Part shown: positions 8,818 through 18,534 of the stretch, piece by piece
How positions within the stretch are numbered: position 1 is the first letter of the stretch
Layout: each line of letters starts with the position of its first letter
Assembly: GCF_001278805.1 (NCBI RefSeq)
Contig: NZ_CP012602.1
Span: forward strand, 4,375,501 to 4,439,500
Source of the DNA: Bacillus sp. FJAT-18017
Lineage (GTDB): Bacteria > Bacillota > Bacilli > Bacillales > Cytobacillaceae
Direction: 5' to 3'
Length of the DNA stretch: 64,000 bases
Notes under the pieces: model-generated
What the model saw: only the letters and a program-made list of their open reading frames with translations
Told to the model about the DNA's origin: nothing
Database searches by the model: none
Translations under genes and position numbers: made by a program

Positions 8818-10356
8818 TTATTCCTGATTAATTTTCTTCCTGCTCCGTTTTGCAAGGATAATTAAAAACACCGCAAATCCTATCCAGACAAGTGCAACAG
8901 AACCCATCAAGGCCAAATTCAGTCCTTGCTTTTCAGACAGGGCATATACTTCACTTTCCTCACGGTCAAGAATAAGCGTATAGCCTTCATCGCTTCCTTC
9001 CGACTCATCGCCCTTCAGCAAGCCTCTCAGCTCCATTCCCTCACTTTTAACCTGATCGGGTGAAAGCTTTATTTCCCTGGTTTTACTCGAGTTATTTATG
9101 GCAATGATCGTTGTTTCATCCTCAAATACTCTTTTGAAAACAGCGATTCCATCCTGCTCATACAGCTTTTCCATTGTCCCTCTAGTAAGCGAAGGCAGCA
9201 TTTGCCGCAAATCACTCAATTTACCGATGTGGTCTATCAATTCTTTGTCAGACCGGAAATTCATTAGCTTCCGATTGTCCGGTGCCTCTCCCCCATCAAG
9301 GGCGATTTCACTCCCATAGTAGACAATCGGAATGCCCGGTGTTGTATACATATACGTGAGCGCCTGCTTCCAGGGAGTGCCCGGGAAGATATTATTTGAA
9401 ATGATTTCCCTTGTAAACCTGACTGTATCCTGATGATCCATGAAGGTCCCAGTCTCATAAGGATTATCGCTGTTGCCTTGAGCTTTTTCCCATTTTGTAA
9501 AAATACCGCCTAGGTCCCCATCAGGCTGTGAGAACGCCTTCCTAATTTCATTAAAGGAAGTATAGTCATAGTATCCATTAAAACCAGCATTTCTGTATTC
9601 TTTAAGAAGTTCAGAGTCCGATGTACCAAAATCGGCAATCAGGTAGACATTCTCCTTTTCAGTCTTTACCGCTTTTGAAAACTCACTCCAGAAGTCAGCG
9701 GGTACTTTATCAGCAGAACTTAACCGGTAACCGTCAATATCCGTTTCGGAAATCCACCACTTCCCAGCATCAATCAAGTAAGCTTGAACATCTGGATTTT
9801 CATGGGCCAGGTCAGGAAGGCCATCCTGCCAGCCATTCAACTGCTGTTGCCGGCTGCCATCGCTTCCCGCCTCTTGTTCAGCATGAAACCAGTCTTGCCC
9901 TTTTTCCTGAACAAGCTTGCTGTTTTTGCCAACATTGTTTGCCGGAAAATCAATTATTACTTTCATATCGAGGCTATGTGCCTCGCTGACAAGCTCTTTA
10001 AACTTTTTTACAGAACCGAAATGCTCTTCCGTTTTAAAATAATCGTCCACCCAATAACCGTGGTAGCCATTTTCCACATTATCAAAAATCGGTGAGAGCA
10101 TAATGGCTGTAAATCCCATATCCTTTATGTAGCCAAGACGATCAATAATTCCCTGGAAGTCGCCTCCGTTATAAGCGAGGGGATCTTTTGCATTTATGCC
10201 AGCAGTATCCTTGCTGCTATTGTTAAAGCGGTCTATCATAATCGAATATACCATTTCGTCCTGCCAAAGCCTTTCTTCTCTTTCCATTCCTTGTACCGGC
10301 AATGCCCATATAAGCAGAAACGGTATCAGGAAGCATGCCGCCATTTTGCCTTTCAT
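8818..10356 (-). CDS. membrane-anchored GH13 amylase homolog lacking catalytic residues (probable pseudoenzyme)
   Basis: About 512 residues: signal peptide (1-23), GH13-like barrel, domain C, and a C-terminal hydrophobic anchor followed by KRSRKKINQE. It aligns along its whole length with the active amylase at 2815-4347, with long stretches shared (WQDE, GGDF, GIID, MGFTAI, GYHGYW, TYMYTTPGIPIVYYGSEIALDG). The four GH13 signature regions are broken: DFPANN replaces DFVVNH; GYRLSSADK has Ser213 where the nucleophile Asp should be; LIADFG has Asp242 instead of the acid/base Glu; FMDHQD keeps Asp310 but changes the preceding NH to HQ. The reading frame is intact with its own terminator, so it looks maintained rather than decaying. 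It is unlikely to hydrolyse starch; carbohydrate capture, sensing, or partnering the active enzyme are inferences. Confidence 0.88.
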   Translation of the reverse strand: MKGKMAACFLIPFLLIWALPVQGMEREERLWQDEMVYSIMIDRFNNSSKDTAGINAKDPLAYNGGDFQGIIDRLGYIKDMGFTAIMLSPIFDNVENGYHGYWVDDYFKTEEHFGSVKKFKELVSEAHSLDMKVIIDFPANNVGKNSKLVQEKGQDWFHAEQEAGSDGSRQQQLNGWQDGLPDLAHENPDVQAYLIDAGKWWISETDIDGYRLSSADKVPADFWSEFSKAVKTEKENVYLIADFGTSDSELLKEYRNAGFNGYYDYTSFNEIRKAFSQPDGDLGGIFTKWEKAQGNSDNPYETGTFMDHQDTVRFTREIISNNIFPGTPWKQALTYMYTTPGIPIVYYGSEIALDGGEAPDNRKLMNFRSDKELIDHIGKLSDLRQMLPSLTRGTMEKLYEQDGIAVFKRVFEDETTIIAINNSSKTREIKLSPDQVKSEGMELRGLLKGDESEGSDEGYTLILDREESEVYALSEKQGLNLALMGSVALVWIGFAVFLIILAKRSRKKINQE

Positions 10357-10421
10357 GTGTCCATCCCCTTATTTTCAGGCAGTTGAACTGCCAATATTTA
10401 TTAAAAAAGGTCTTATTCTCC

Positions 10422-10470
10422 CATAGTATTTTACCATACTATGAACCTTTGTCACTTTCGCTTAAAATTG
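10422..10470 (-). promoter_or_regulatory. candidate promoter with palindrome for the amylase homolog
   Basis: On the minus strand GTGACA, 16 bases, then TAAAAT form a plausible sigma-A promoter. The -10 lies in the spacer of a 22-base palindrome, CATAGTAT-6-ATACTATG (10422-10443), which could be an operator. It does not resemble the LacI-type sites before malE. On the plus-strand side, the near-palindrome CTAAAGCCGTTTAG (10477-10490) is another possible site, in the leader of the cyclomaltodextrinase gene. Confidence 0.45.
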
Positions 10471-10526
10471 ATTTTTCTAAAGCCGTTTAGTACCCTAAAT
10501 CTATTGGTAATAAGTATGTAGTTTAA

Positions 10527-12308
<1,782 letters not shown>

Positions 12309-12515
12309 ATTGAACCTTCCATCAGTAGGACTATTGTCCATTCCCTACTGATGTACTACTCTAGCTTTTACAGTGAGTTTGCTAGTGAGTCTCCGAGTAG
12401 CACTAGTGATTAGTTGCCATGTTCAACATGCATCTAGTAAAAAAGAGTACCTTCGGGAAATAGCACTTTTAGTACTACTAGTTTTCCAGTGGGTTCCTTT
12501 GAATAGGATAAATCA
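12309..12515. other. intergenic stretch with a copy of a repeat motif
   Basis: No gene is visible. The sequence GTCTCCGAGTAGCACTAGTG (about 12390-12409) closely matches GTCTCTGAGTAGTACTAGTG inside the 131-bp repeats at 43050-43440, and AGTACTACTAG occurs near 12470. This suggests the motif is dispersed in the genome. Confidence 0.5.
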
Positions 12516-12544
12516 CAAACGCCAACCGTTTCGGTTGGCGTTTG
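12516..12544. terminator. bidirectional terminator between cyclomaltodextrinase and asnO
   Basis: CAAACGCCAACCG (12516-12528) and CGGTTGGCGTTTG (12532-12544) form a perfect 13-bp stem with a 3-base loop between two converging genes. The flanks give short T runs in both directions. Confidence 0.85.
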
Positions 12545-12570
12545 AATATTTCCTCGGAAATTGTTGAAAA

Positions 12571-14418
12571 TTAGCATTCTACTACATTTACATTATACTT
12601 CTTGAACCAGGAATGCATCTGGACGAAGTGAGCCAGCAGCTGCGGGCCTGCCATCAATTGGCCGAAGAATGGTTCCGTAAAAGAATTACCCCCGCTCTCT
12701 ACCAAATCCTTAAGCTGTTTTTTATCAAAAAATTCATATAAAGCAGATGACCTGTCGGAAAGAGCTTCATTTGCAAGTTTTTGGACAGCCTCTGTATATG
12801 CCGGATGATGCGTCTTTGGATATGGACTCTTTTTCCGATAAAGGACATCAGCGGGGAGAATTCCGTCCATTGCCTTCCGAAGGATTCCCTTCTCACGATT
12901 GCCATGCATTTTCATTTCCCACGGGATGTTCCATACATATTCCACCAGCCGATGGTCCGCAAATGGAACACGCACTTCAAGGCTCGCTCCCATACTCATC
13001 CGATCCTTCCTGTCGAGCAGCGCTGTCATGAACCAGACCATATTCAGGTAAAATAATTGCCGCCTCCTCGCATCCTCCTTGCTTTCTCCTTCAAGTGCCG
13101 GCGTTTCCTTGACAGTATCCAAATACCTTTCCATTAAATAATCATTGATTTTCAACTTTTTCCGCCAACCTTCTTTTAGGAGCGAAAGCCTCATCTCGGT
13201 TGAGCGCATCCATGGAAATCCTTCGCGCTCAAAGTCTGCTTTTCGATGGAACCAGGGGTACCCGCCAAAAATCTCATCTGCACATTCCCCCGACAAACTT
13301 ACGGTGTACTCTTTCTTTATCTCACGGCAAAACCATAGCAATGATGAATCAATATCCGCCATTCCTGGGAGGTCACGGACCTCCATTGCCTCTTTTAGCT
13401 CTTCTGCTAATTGTTTCTGGGAAATGATGCTCTTAACATGCTGTGTCTGAAAGGAGCTGCTCATCAGGTTAATCCAGAACTCGTCAGAATCGGGCTGAAA
13501 TTCATTGGATGCAAAGAAATACTGATTGTCTTCATAGTCAATCGAAAAAGTTCGGAGCGGGGCAAGATTTGTTCCTTGATACTCGTTGGCAGCAATTGCG
13601 GTAATGATGCTTGAGTCAAGCCCTCCGGAGAGGAACGTGCAAAGCGGCACATCGGACACAAGCTGCCGTTTCACGGCATCATCAACAAGAAAACTCACCT
13701 TTTCCGCAGTTTCATCCAAACTTTCCGAATGCGTTTGGCTTTTCACATTCCAGTACCGCCAAAGCTTCAAGCCGTTCCGGGAATATGTGAGCGCGTGGCC
13801 GGGCCGCAGCTCCTTGATTCCCTTGAATACGCCCGCACCCGGCGTTCTGGATGGAGCCATACCAAATAGTTCAGCAAGCCCTTCCCGATCCAGTTCTGCT
13901 TTCATCTCGGGATGAGCGAGCAGAGCCTTAAGCTCAGAGCCGAAAATAAAGCCCTGCTTTTCACTATAAAATGCTGGCTTCACTCCCAGCCTGTCACGTG
14001 CAAAAAATAATTTTTCCGCGGCGCTGTCCCAAACTCCAAAGGCAAATATTCCATTCAGCCTGTCAACGCACTCTTCTTTCCACTCCATATAAGAAGCAAG
14101 CAGCACTTCTGTATCAGAATGGCCACTAAAAGAATATCCTTTAAGGAGGAGTTCTCTACGCAAATCTTCTGTGTTGTAAAGTTCACCATTGTAGCAAATT
14201 GTATAGGTGCCACCAGCGCCTTTTTTGGTCATCGGCTGCCTGCCACCAACGAGATCCACTACCGCGAGGCGCTTATGGCCAAATCCGGCGTGGCGATCGG
14301 TCCAAATATTTGTGTCATCCGGACCTCGTTTTGATAATGTATCTGTCATTTTTTCAAGAATTATTTTCTCTTTTTCCATATCCCGACGAAAATCAACCCA
14401 GCCGGCAATCCCGCACAT
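12571..14418 (-). CDS. asnO: asparagine synthetase (glutamine-hydrolysing), AsnO type
   Basis: Makes asparagine from aspartate, glutamine and ATP. At 615 residues it matches the length of B. subtilis AsnO. The N-terminal glutaminase domain begins with Met-Cys2-Gly-Ile-Ala, Cys2 being the nucleophile that frees ammonia; the synthetase domain has the ATP pyrophosphatase motif LSGGLDSS at about residue 263 and SGECADEIFGGYPWF further on. GGAGGAG precedes the ATG. Its neighbours yisN, yisL and yisK occur in the same order in B. subtilis, which identifies it as asnO (yisO), the sporulation-linked paralog, rather than asnB or asnH. The function in spore formation is known for B. subtilis and inferred here. 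Confidence 0.9.
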   Translation of the reverse strand: MCGIAGWVDFRRDMEKEKIILEKMTDTLSKRGPDDTNIWTDRHAGFGHKRLAVVDLVGGRQPMTKKGAGGTYTICYNGELYNTEDLRRELLLKGYSFSGHSDTEVLLASYMEWKEECVDRLNGIFAFGVWDSAAEKLFFARDRLGVKPAFYSEKQGFIFGSELKALLAHPEMKAELDREGLAELFGMAPSRTPGAGVFKGIKELRPGHALTYSRNGLKLWRYWNVKSQTHSESLDETAEKVSFLVDDAVKRQLVSDVPLCTFLSGGLDSSIITAIAANEYQGTNLAPLRTFSIDYEDNQYFFASNEFQPDSDEFWINLMSSSFQTQHVKSIISQKQLAEELKEAMEVRDLPGMADIDSSLLWFCREIKKEYTVSLSGECADEIFGGYPWFHRKADFEREGFPWMRSTEMRLSLLKEGWRKKLKINDYLMERYLDTVKETPALEGESKEDARRRQLFYLNMVWFMTALLDRKDRMSMGASLEVRVPFADHRLVEYVWNIPWEMKMHGNREKGILRKAMDGILPADVLYRKKSPYPKTHHPAYTEAVQKLANEALSDRSSALYEFFDKKQLKDLVESGGNSFTEPFFGQLMAGPQLLAHFVQMHSWFKKYNVNVVEC

Positions 14419-14503
14419 ACTTCCACTCCTCCGCCACGGTTCCCTAATTAAGCCATTGGGAACTCGGATTCACTCTATCTTCAATCTATTTTTGAGTGGT
14501 TAT

Positions 14504-14511
14504 AGTGTATG
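14504..14511 (-). promoter_or_regulatory. possible sigma-E -10 element of asnO
   Basis: On the minus strand CATACACT matches the sigma-E -10 consensus CATACAMT exactly, 86 bases before the asnO start. The -35 region at the expected distance is poor, so this is tentative. It agrees with the mother-cell expression known for B. subtilis asnO. Confidence 0.4.
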
Positions 14512-14616
14512 CAGGTTTTAAAGATGGGTTAATTGTCCCGGGAATTATTAAAAGGAGTTATAAAAGGGAGTGTTTATGTCTACAAAGGAAATAGCACCAT
14601 TCACGGAGGTAAAGTG

Positions 14617-15183
14617 ATGAATCGACAGCAGCGCGAAAAAATATACGAAGACCAGGAAAGAGCCTATACCGAAGGGTCAGTTGAACAAATAAATGGCCAA
14701 TGGGTGTTTTTTGATGAAGAAACGGAAGAAGCCTCGCTGCTTGATGACTATCTGCTTCAGGAAGTGGAAGTATTGAAATTGAACCGTTGGAAAAAAGGGT
14801 TATTGGTTGAGCCAGGTAAAATTACGTTCAATGACGATAGCCTGTTGCTCCGCGACCATGACCAGATCAGGGTGAGGAAGCATTTAATCTATTCACTTGA
14901 AAGACTGCTCGAACAAATTAATGACGACGCATTCTTCCAATTTATCACTACTCTCAACTCACTTAACTTTTCTATCTTTGATTGCCTGTATTGCTATAAC
15001 CACCTGAATTTTTTAAATGACCAAACCAAACGGAATGGCGTCAATATTATGATTTTTGATAATCAGGACGAGATTTGCAGTGTCCAGCATCATTTCACCT
15101 ATTATGAAAAGGAAAGTGACCGGTTCGAGTTTACCCTCAACACCGGAAAAAGGCTTATAATTGAAAAGCTTGCATCCCCATAG
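14617..15183 (+). CDS. yisN: YisN-like protein of unknown function
   Basis: About 188 residues, acidic N-terminus, no signal peptide or membrane segment. The start is set by GGAGGT six bases before the ATG at 14617. I recognise it mainly by position (between asnO and yisL, as yisN in B. subtilis) and by the MNRQQREKIYEDQERAYTEGSVE opening; I think the family is DUF2777 but am not sure. The middle part is polar and rich in Asp and Glu, and the C-terminal half contains several aromatic residues (FDCLYCYNHLNF). It is divergent from asnO and convergent with yisL, with a shared terminator after it. No biochemical role can be assigned. Confidence 0.7.
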   Translation: MNRQQREKIYEDQERAYTEGSVEQINGQWVFFDEETEEASLLDDYLLQEVEVLKLNRWKKGLLVEPGKITFNDDSLLLRDHDQIRVRKHLIYSLERLLEQINDDAFFQFITTLNSLNFSIFDCLYCYNHLNFLNDQTKRNGVNIMIFDNQDEICSVQHHFTYYEKESDRFEFTLNTGKRLIIEKLASP

Positions 15184-15201
15184 GAATCTTCCTGGAAACA
15201 C

Positions 15202-15227
15202 AAAAAGCTGCCGAATGGCAGCTTTTT
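15202..15227. terminator. bidirectional terminator between yisN and yisL
   Basis: AAAAAGCTGCC (15202-15212), loop GAAT, GGCAGCTTTTT (15217-15227): a perfect stem with T runs for both converging genes. Confidence 0.92.
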
Positions 15228-15239
15228 GATTTCATCGAA

Positions 15240-15581
15240 TTACATTGGGAGGTTATATCCCAAAAGTAAAACAAGCACAAATGCAATCAAAAATTGAATC
15301 CAAAGAACCTTGGCTTCTTGCTTTTTGCCTGTCTTAATTAGCAACATTTCCATGCTAGCAATGACCCAAAGCCCGACTGCTGTTTTAAGGATATAAAGAA
15401 GTCCAATTTTGGTTACTGAGAATAAGAGCATGAATCCAGTAATTAGGATAAGAATATATACTACCCTTAAAATCATATGGGTAATTTTTGCTCCCTTTTC
15501 TTTTCCACCTTTATACAGGTAAAGCGCAACGAAAAATAAAATCGCACCTAGAACCCACGTTGTAATATGAGCGTGTGTCAA
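15240..15581 (-). CDS. yisL: YisL family membrane protein (UPF0344)
   Basis: A 113-residue integral membrane protein with four hydrophobic segments. The N-terminus MTHAHITTWVLGAILFFVALYLY and the KITHMILRVVYILILITGF block are characteristic of the YisL/UPF0344 family. It starts with TTG, preceded by GAGGAGGG. Function unknown; the family is recognised by sequence and by its place next to yisK and yisN. Confidence 0.88.
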   Translation of the reverse strand: MTHAHITTWVLGAILFFVALYLYKGGKEKGAKITHMILRVVYILILITGFMLLFSVTKIGLLYILKTAVGLWVIASMEMLLIKTGKKQEAKVLWIQFLIAFVLVLLLGYNLPM

Positions 15582-15674
15582 ACCGTTTCCCTCCTCTATC
15601 TATTTCGCACTTATCATACCATAGCCACAGTGTAAATCCTAAAAATTAAGAGAAATTTAATAACTATATGACTA

Positions 15675-16568
15675 CTAAGATACAGTGTTTTTCAATACCC
15701 CGATTCCTTCTATTGTAATCTCAATTGTATCTCCAGACTTAAGGAACTTAGGCGGCTTGAAGCCTTTACCAACACCAGCTGGCGTGCCTGTCGCAATGAT
15801 GTCCCCAGGTTCAAGTGTCATCCCCTTCGAAAGATCCGCAATCAGCTGTTCAATCGGGAAAATCAAATGCTTTGTGTTGGAATCCTGTCTTATTTCTCCG
15901 TTTACCTTTGTCTGTATATCGAGGTTCCCATGATGAGGAATTTCATCCTTCGTAACAATCCATGGTCCCATTGGAGCTGAACCGTCGAGCCCTTTCCCAA
16001 GAAAGTACTGCTTATGCCGACTTTGCAAGTCGCGGGCTGTGACATCGTTCAAAATTGTATAGCCGAATACATAGTCCATTGCATCTTCCTTTGCAATTCC
16101 CGTTCCCTTTTTACCGATAATGACAGCCAGTTCCCCTTCATAATCAAGCTGGTCAGTAATTTCTGAATGAGATGGGATTCCTTTATCAGGTCCAATAACT
16201 GCTGTTGGAGGCTTTGTAAACACCATGACATGCTCCGGTATATCATCCGCGCTTCCCATTTCAATCGCATGCTCGGCATAGTTCTTGCCAATGCAAATGA
16301 TATTCTTGGCTGGCCGTGTTATTGGGGCAAGAAGTTCAACGTCGCTAATTGGAATCCAAAGCGCCTTCGCTTCCTCCACACTTTCAGCCCACTGCGCGAA
16401 GGACTGTGCTTTTTCGAAAAAAGCAGTTCCTTCTAAGCAACCTATGAGTGTGGGCGGAAACTCTACTCCTCTAGATGATGCCTCCTTAAGGGGCAAAACA
16501 GCCTGCCCATCCCCGCTAACCAAAACGGCAAGCTTTTCTTTCTTATGTATTACTGTTCCAAGTTTCAT
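15675..16568 (-). CDS. yisK: fumarylacetoacetate hydrolase-fold protein YisK
   Basis: About 297 residues, FAH superfamily. The C-terminal two thirds hold the fold's signature: KNIICIGKNYAEHAIEMG, DYEGELAVIIGKKG, FGYTILNDVTARDLQ and GDIIATGTPAGVGKG, with the acidic metal ligands (Glu in YEGEL, Asp in NDVTARD). The N-terminal part is a smaller domain typical of YisK-like proteins. B. subtilis YisK is reported to have oxaloacetate decarboxylase activity and to associate with the cell-wall elongation machinery; whether this holds here is inference. AAGGAG precedes the ATG. Confidence 0.87.
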   Translation of the reverse strand: MKLGTVIHKKEKLAVLVSGDGQAVLPLKEASSRGVEFPPTLIGCLEGTAFFEKAQSFAQWAESVEEAKALWIPISDVELLAPITRPAKNIICIGKNYAEHAIEMGSADDIPEHVMVFTKPPTAVIGPDKGIPSHSEITDQLDYEGELAVIIGKKGTGIAKEDAMDYVFGYTILNDVTARDLQSRHKQYFLGKGLDGSAPMGPWIVTKDEIPHHGNLDIQTKVNGEIRQDSNTKHLIFPIEQLIADLSKGMTLEPGDIIATGTPAGVGKGFKPPKFLKSGDTIEITIEGIGVLKNTVS

Positions 16569-16606
16569 TCATTATCGCTCCTTCCATCCACTTTATTTAA
16601 GTATAC

Positions 16607-16640
16607 AAAAAGAGCCCCTCCAGCAAAAAGGAAAGGGCTT
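16607..16640 (-). terminator. terminator of the tad operon
   Basis: On the minus strand AGCCCTTTCC pairs with GGAGGGGCT around a T-rich loop and is followed by CTTTTTG, directly after the tadC stop. Confidence 0.75.
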
Positions 16641-16648
16641 GCATGTTT

Positions 16649-17566
16649 TTAAAAACCATTTAAAAACGAGATAACTACTGGTCCCAGAAGGACGATAAAC
16701 AAACTTGGGAATATAAACAAAACTAGCGGGAACAACATTTTTATTGGGGCCTTCATGGCAGCCTCTTCTGCCCTTTGTTTTCTCTGCTCCCGCACCTCGA
16801 CAGATTGGGCACGTAGGACCTGGACCATTCCTATCCCAAGTTTTTCAGCTTGGACAATGCTACTAATGAAGTTCTTTACTGAATCGACCCCTTCAAGTCT
16901 ATCGCGGATTCCTCCCAGAGCTTCTCTTCTTACCTTACCTAGGCGCATCTCTTCTAATGACCTTTGGAATTCATCGGAGAGAACTCCACTCCTTTTAGAA
17001 ACGAGTTTGGCAACTGCGGCATCAAAACCAAGTCCCGCTTCAAGACTGACCGTCAAAAGGTCAAGCGTGTCAGGCAGCTCCTTTAGCGCTAGCTTCTCAC
17101 GAGTTTTCGTTTTTTGTTTTAAATAGAAATGGGGCATAATTCCACCAAGTAACACCCCTGTAAGGACTGCAACAAAAATGGAGGATGAAGTAAGATTTAT
17201 TAGCAGACCATAGCCGGCAAATGCAAGTGGGAATCCGATGCTGCAAGCTGCCTGTAACAGCCTGAAGTCCACAGGTGTCATTCCGAATGGATTGCCTGCC
17301 CTTTGGAGCTTCATTTCTATTTTAGCTTCTTTCTCACCAGGCATTCTCTTTTTGAAGCTTTTTTTAAAGTCATTTAATACGGGCTTAAGGAATCTATGAT
17401 AAAAGGAATGCTGCTCCTCCTTAGCCGGAATGGATTCTATCGTTTCTTCGATCCCAGTGAGATAGTGTGCAACCCGTTTGTCTAACTGTTCTTTTTTCTT
17501 GGATTTTAAGGTGAGAATACTGTATGCCAAGAGGCTAACTGTCATGAAAAATGTAAGGTAAATCAA
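16649..17566 (-). CDS. tadC: Tad pilus platform protein TadC
   Basis: About 305 residues, type II secretion F (GspF) fold, with hydrophobic segments at the N-terminus, near residues 110-150 and at the C-terminus. It is the second of two tandem platform proteins that sit in the membrane around the TadA motor. Conserved stretches include LPDTLDLLTVSLEAGLGFD and the C-terminal EEAAMKAPIKMLFPLVLFIFP. The start is TTG, six bases after GAGGTG, which also spans the tadB stop (GAG GTG TAA), so tadB and tadC are tightly coupled. Last gene of the operon, followed by a terminator. Confidence 0.9.
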   Translation of the reverse strand: MIYLTFFMTVSLLAYSILTLKSKKKEQLDKRVAHYLTGIEETIESIPAKEEQHSFYHRFLKPVLNDFKKSFKKRMPGEKEAKIEMKLQRAGNPFGMTPVDFRLLQAACSIGFPLAFAGYGLLINLTSSSIFVAVLTGVLLGGIMPHFYLKQKTKTREKLALKELPDTLDLLTVSLEAGLGFDAAVAKLVSKRSGVLSDEFQRSLEEMRLGKVRREALGGIRDRLEGVDSVKNFISSIVQAEKLGIGMVQVLRAQSVEVREQRKQRAEEAAMKAPIKMLFPLVLFIFPSLFIVLLGPVVISFLNGF

Positions 17567-17569
17567 CTC

Positions 17570-18532
17570 TTACACCTCAATTTGCGTAATTTTATTAATA
17601 ACGATTAGACCAATTCCGCACGAGATGATGCCTGCCGCTACCATTCCGAGTCCTATCGGATGTTTGAACATTGGTCCGATATAGCCAGGGTCTATTAAAA
17701 AAAGAGCTCCACCTAACAGGAATGGCAGCAAGCCAATAACCATCCCTGACATCCGGCCCTGTGCTGTCAGTGTTTTGATTTGGCGCTGAATTTGCGTCCT
17801 GTCCCTGATTGTCTCAACTATTTTCTCCAAAACTGTGGCAAGGTTTCCGCCAACCTGACGCTGAATCAGGATAGCTTGAATCATTAAATCCAAATCATCG
17901 CTCGGCATCCGTTCCTTTAACTCATTCAATGCCTCTTCAATGCTGCTTCCATACTGCATTGATTTAATAACCAATTCAATTTCTTCCTTAATAGGTGACG
18001 ATGATTCCTCTGCAACAGATTTAAGTGCCTGAGGGAAACTAAAGCCTGCCCTTAGCGAGCCAATAATCGTGGTTATCATGTCGGAGAGGCCATCATTAAA
18101 TTTTTCAGTCCGCTCTTTTTCTTTTTTCTTTATGATAAATCCTGGCAACAAATATCCGGTTAAAGCACCAGGAATAAACCATATCCATTGTTCAAAAAGC
18201 AGAAATAGGAAAAAGCCTCCGAAAGCAGTTGTTATTAACTGAAAAGCCACAAACTCATCCGGCTTGAGGGGGACCCCAGACCTGGCAAGCATAGTTTCCA
18301 GTTTGTTTGTTTTCTGTTTTGTAACGAACTTCTTAGTGAGATTCTTTCTTGCTGCAGCGTACCGTGCAAATAAATTCATTTCATCATTGCTAATTTCAAT
18401 TTCTTCAGCCCCAGCCAAATATCGCTGCATTCTTTTTTCTATTCTTTGGTTCCGAAAGAAGATTAATTGAAAAATTCCATAAAAAACAATAAAAGAAGTA
18501 AATAGAATCAGTACAAGAAGTATAGCCTTCAT
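17570..18532 (-). CDS. tadB: Tad pilus platform protein TadB
   Basis: About 320 residues, GspF-type membrane platform protein of the Tad/Flp pilus. It has an N-terminal membrane segment, a central pair of helices (about residues 95-130) and two C-terminal helices. The family block FNDGLSDMITTIIGSLRAGFSFPQAL and QRQVGGNLATVLEKI are present. GGGGGAA precedes the ATG, and it begins two bases after the tadA stop. Confidence 0.92.
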   Translation of the reverse strand: MKAILLVLILFTSFIVFYGIFQLIFFRNQRIEKRMQRYLAGAEEIEISNDEMNLFARYAAARKNLTKKFVTKQKTNKLETMLARSGVPLKPDEFVAFQLITTAFGGFFLFLLFEQWIWFIPGALTGYLLPGFIIKKKEKERTEKFNDGLSDMITTIIGSLRAGFSFPQALKSVAEESSSPIKEEIELVIKSMQYGSSIEEALNELKERMPSDDLDLMIQAILIQRQVGGNLATVLEKIVETIRDRTQIQRQIKTLTAQGRMSGMVIGLLPFLLGGALFLIDPGYIGPMFKHPIGLGMVAAGIISCGIGLIVINKITQIEV

Positions 18533-18534
18533 TA

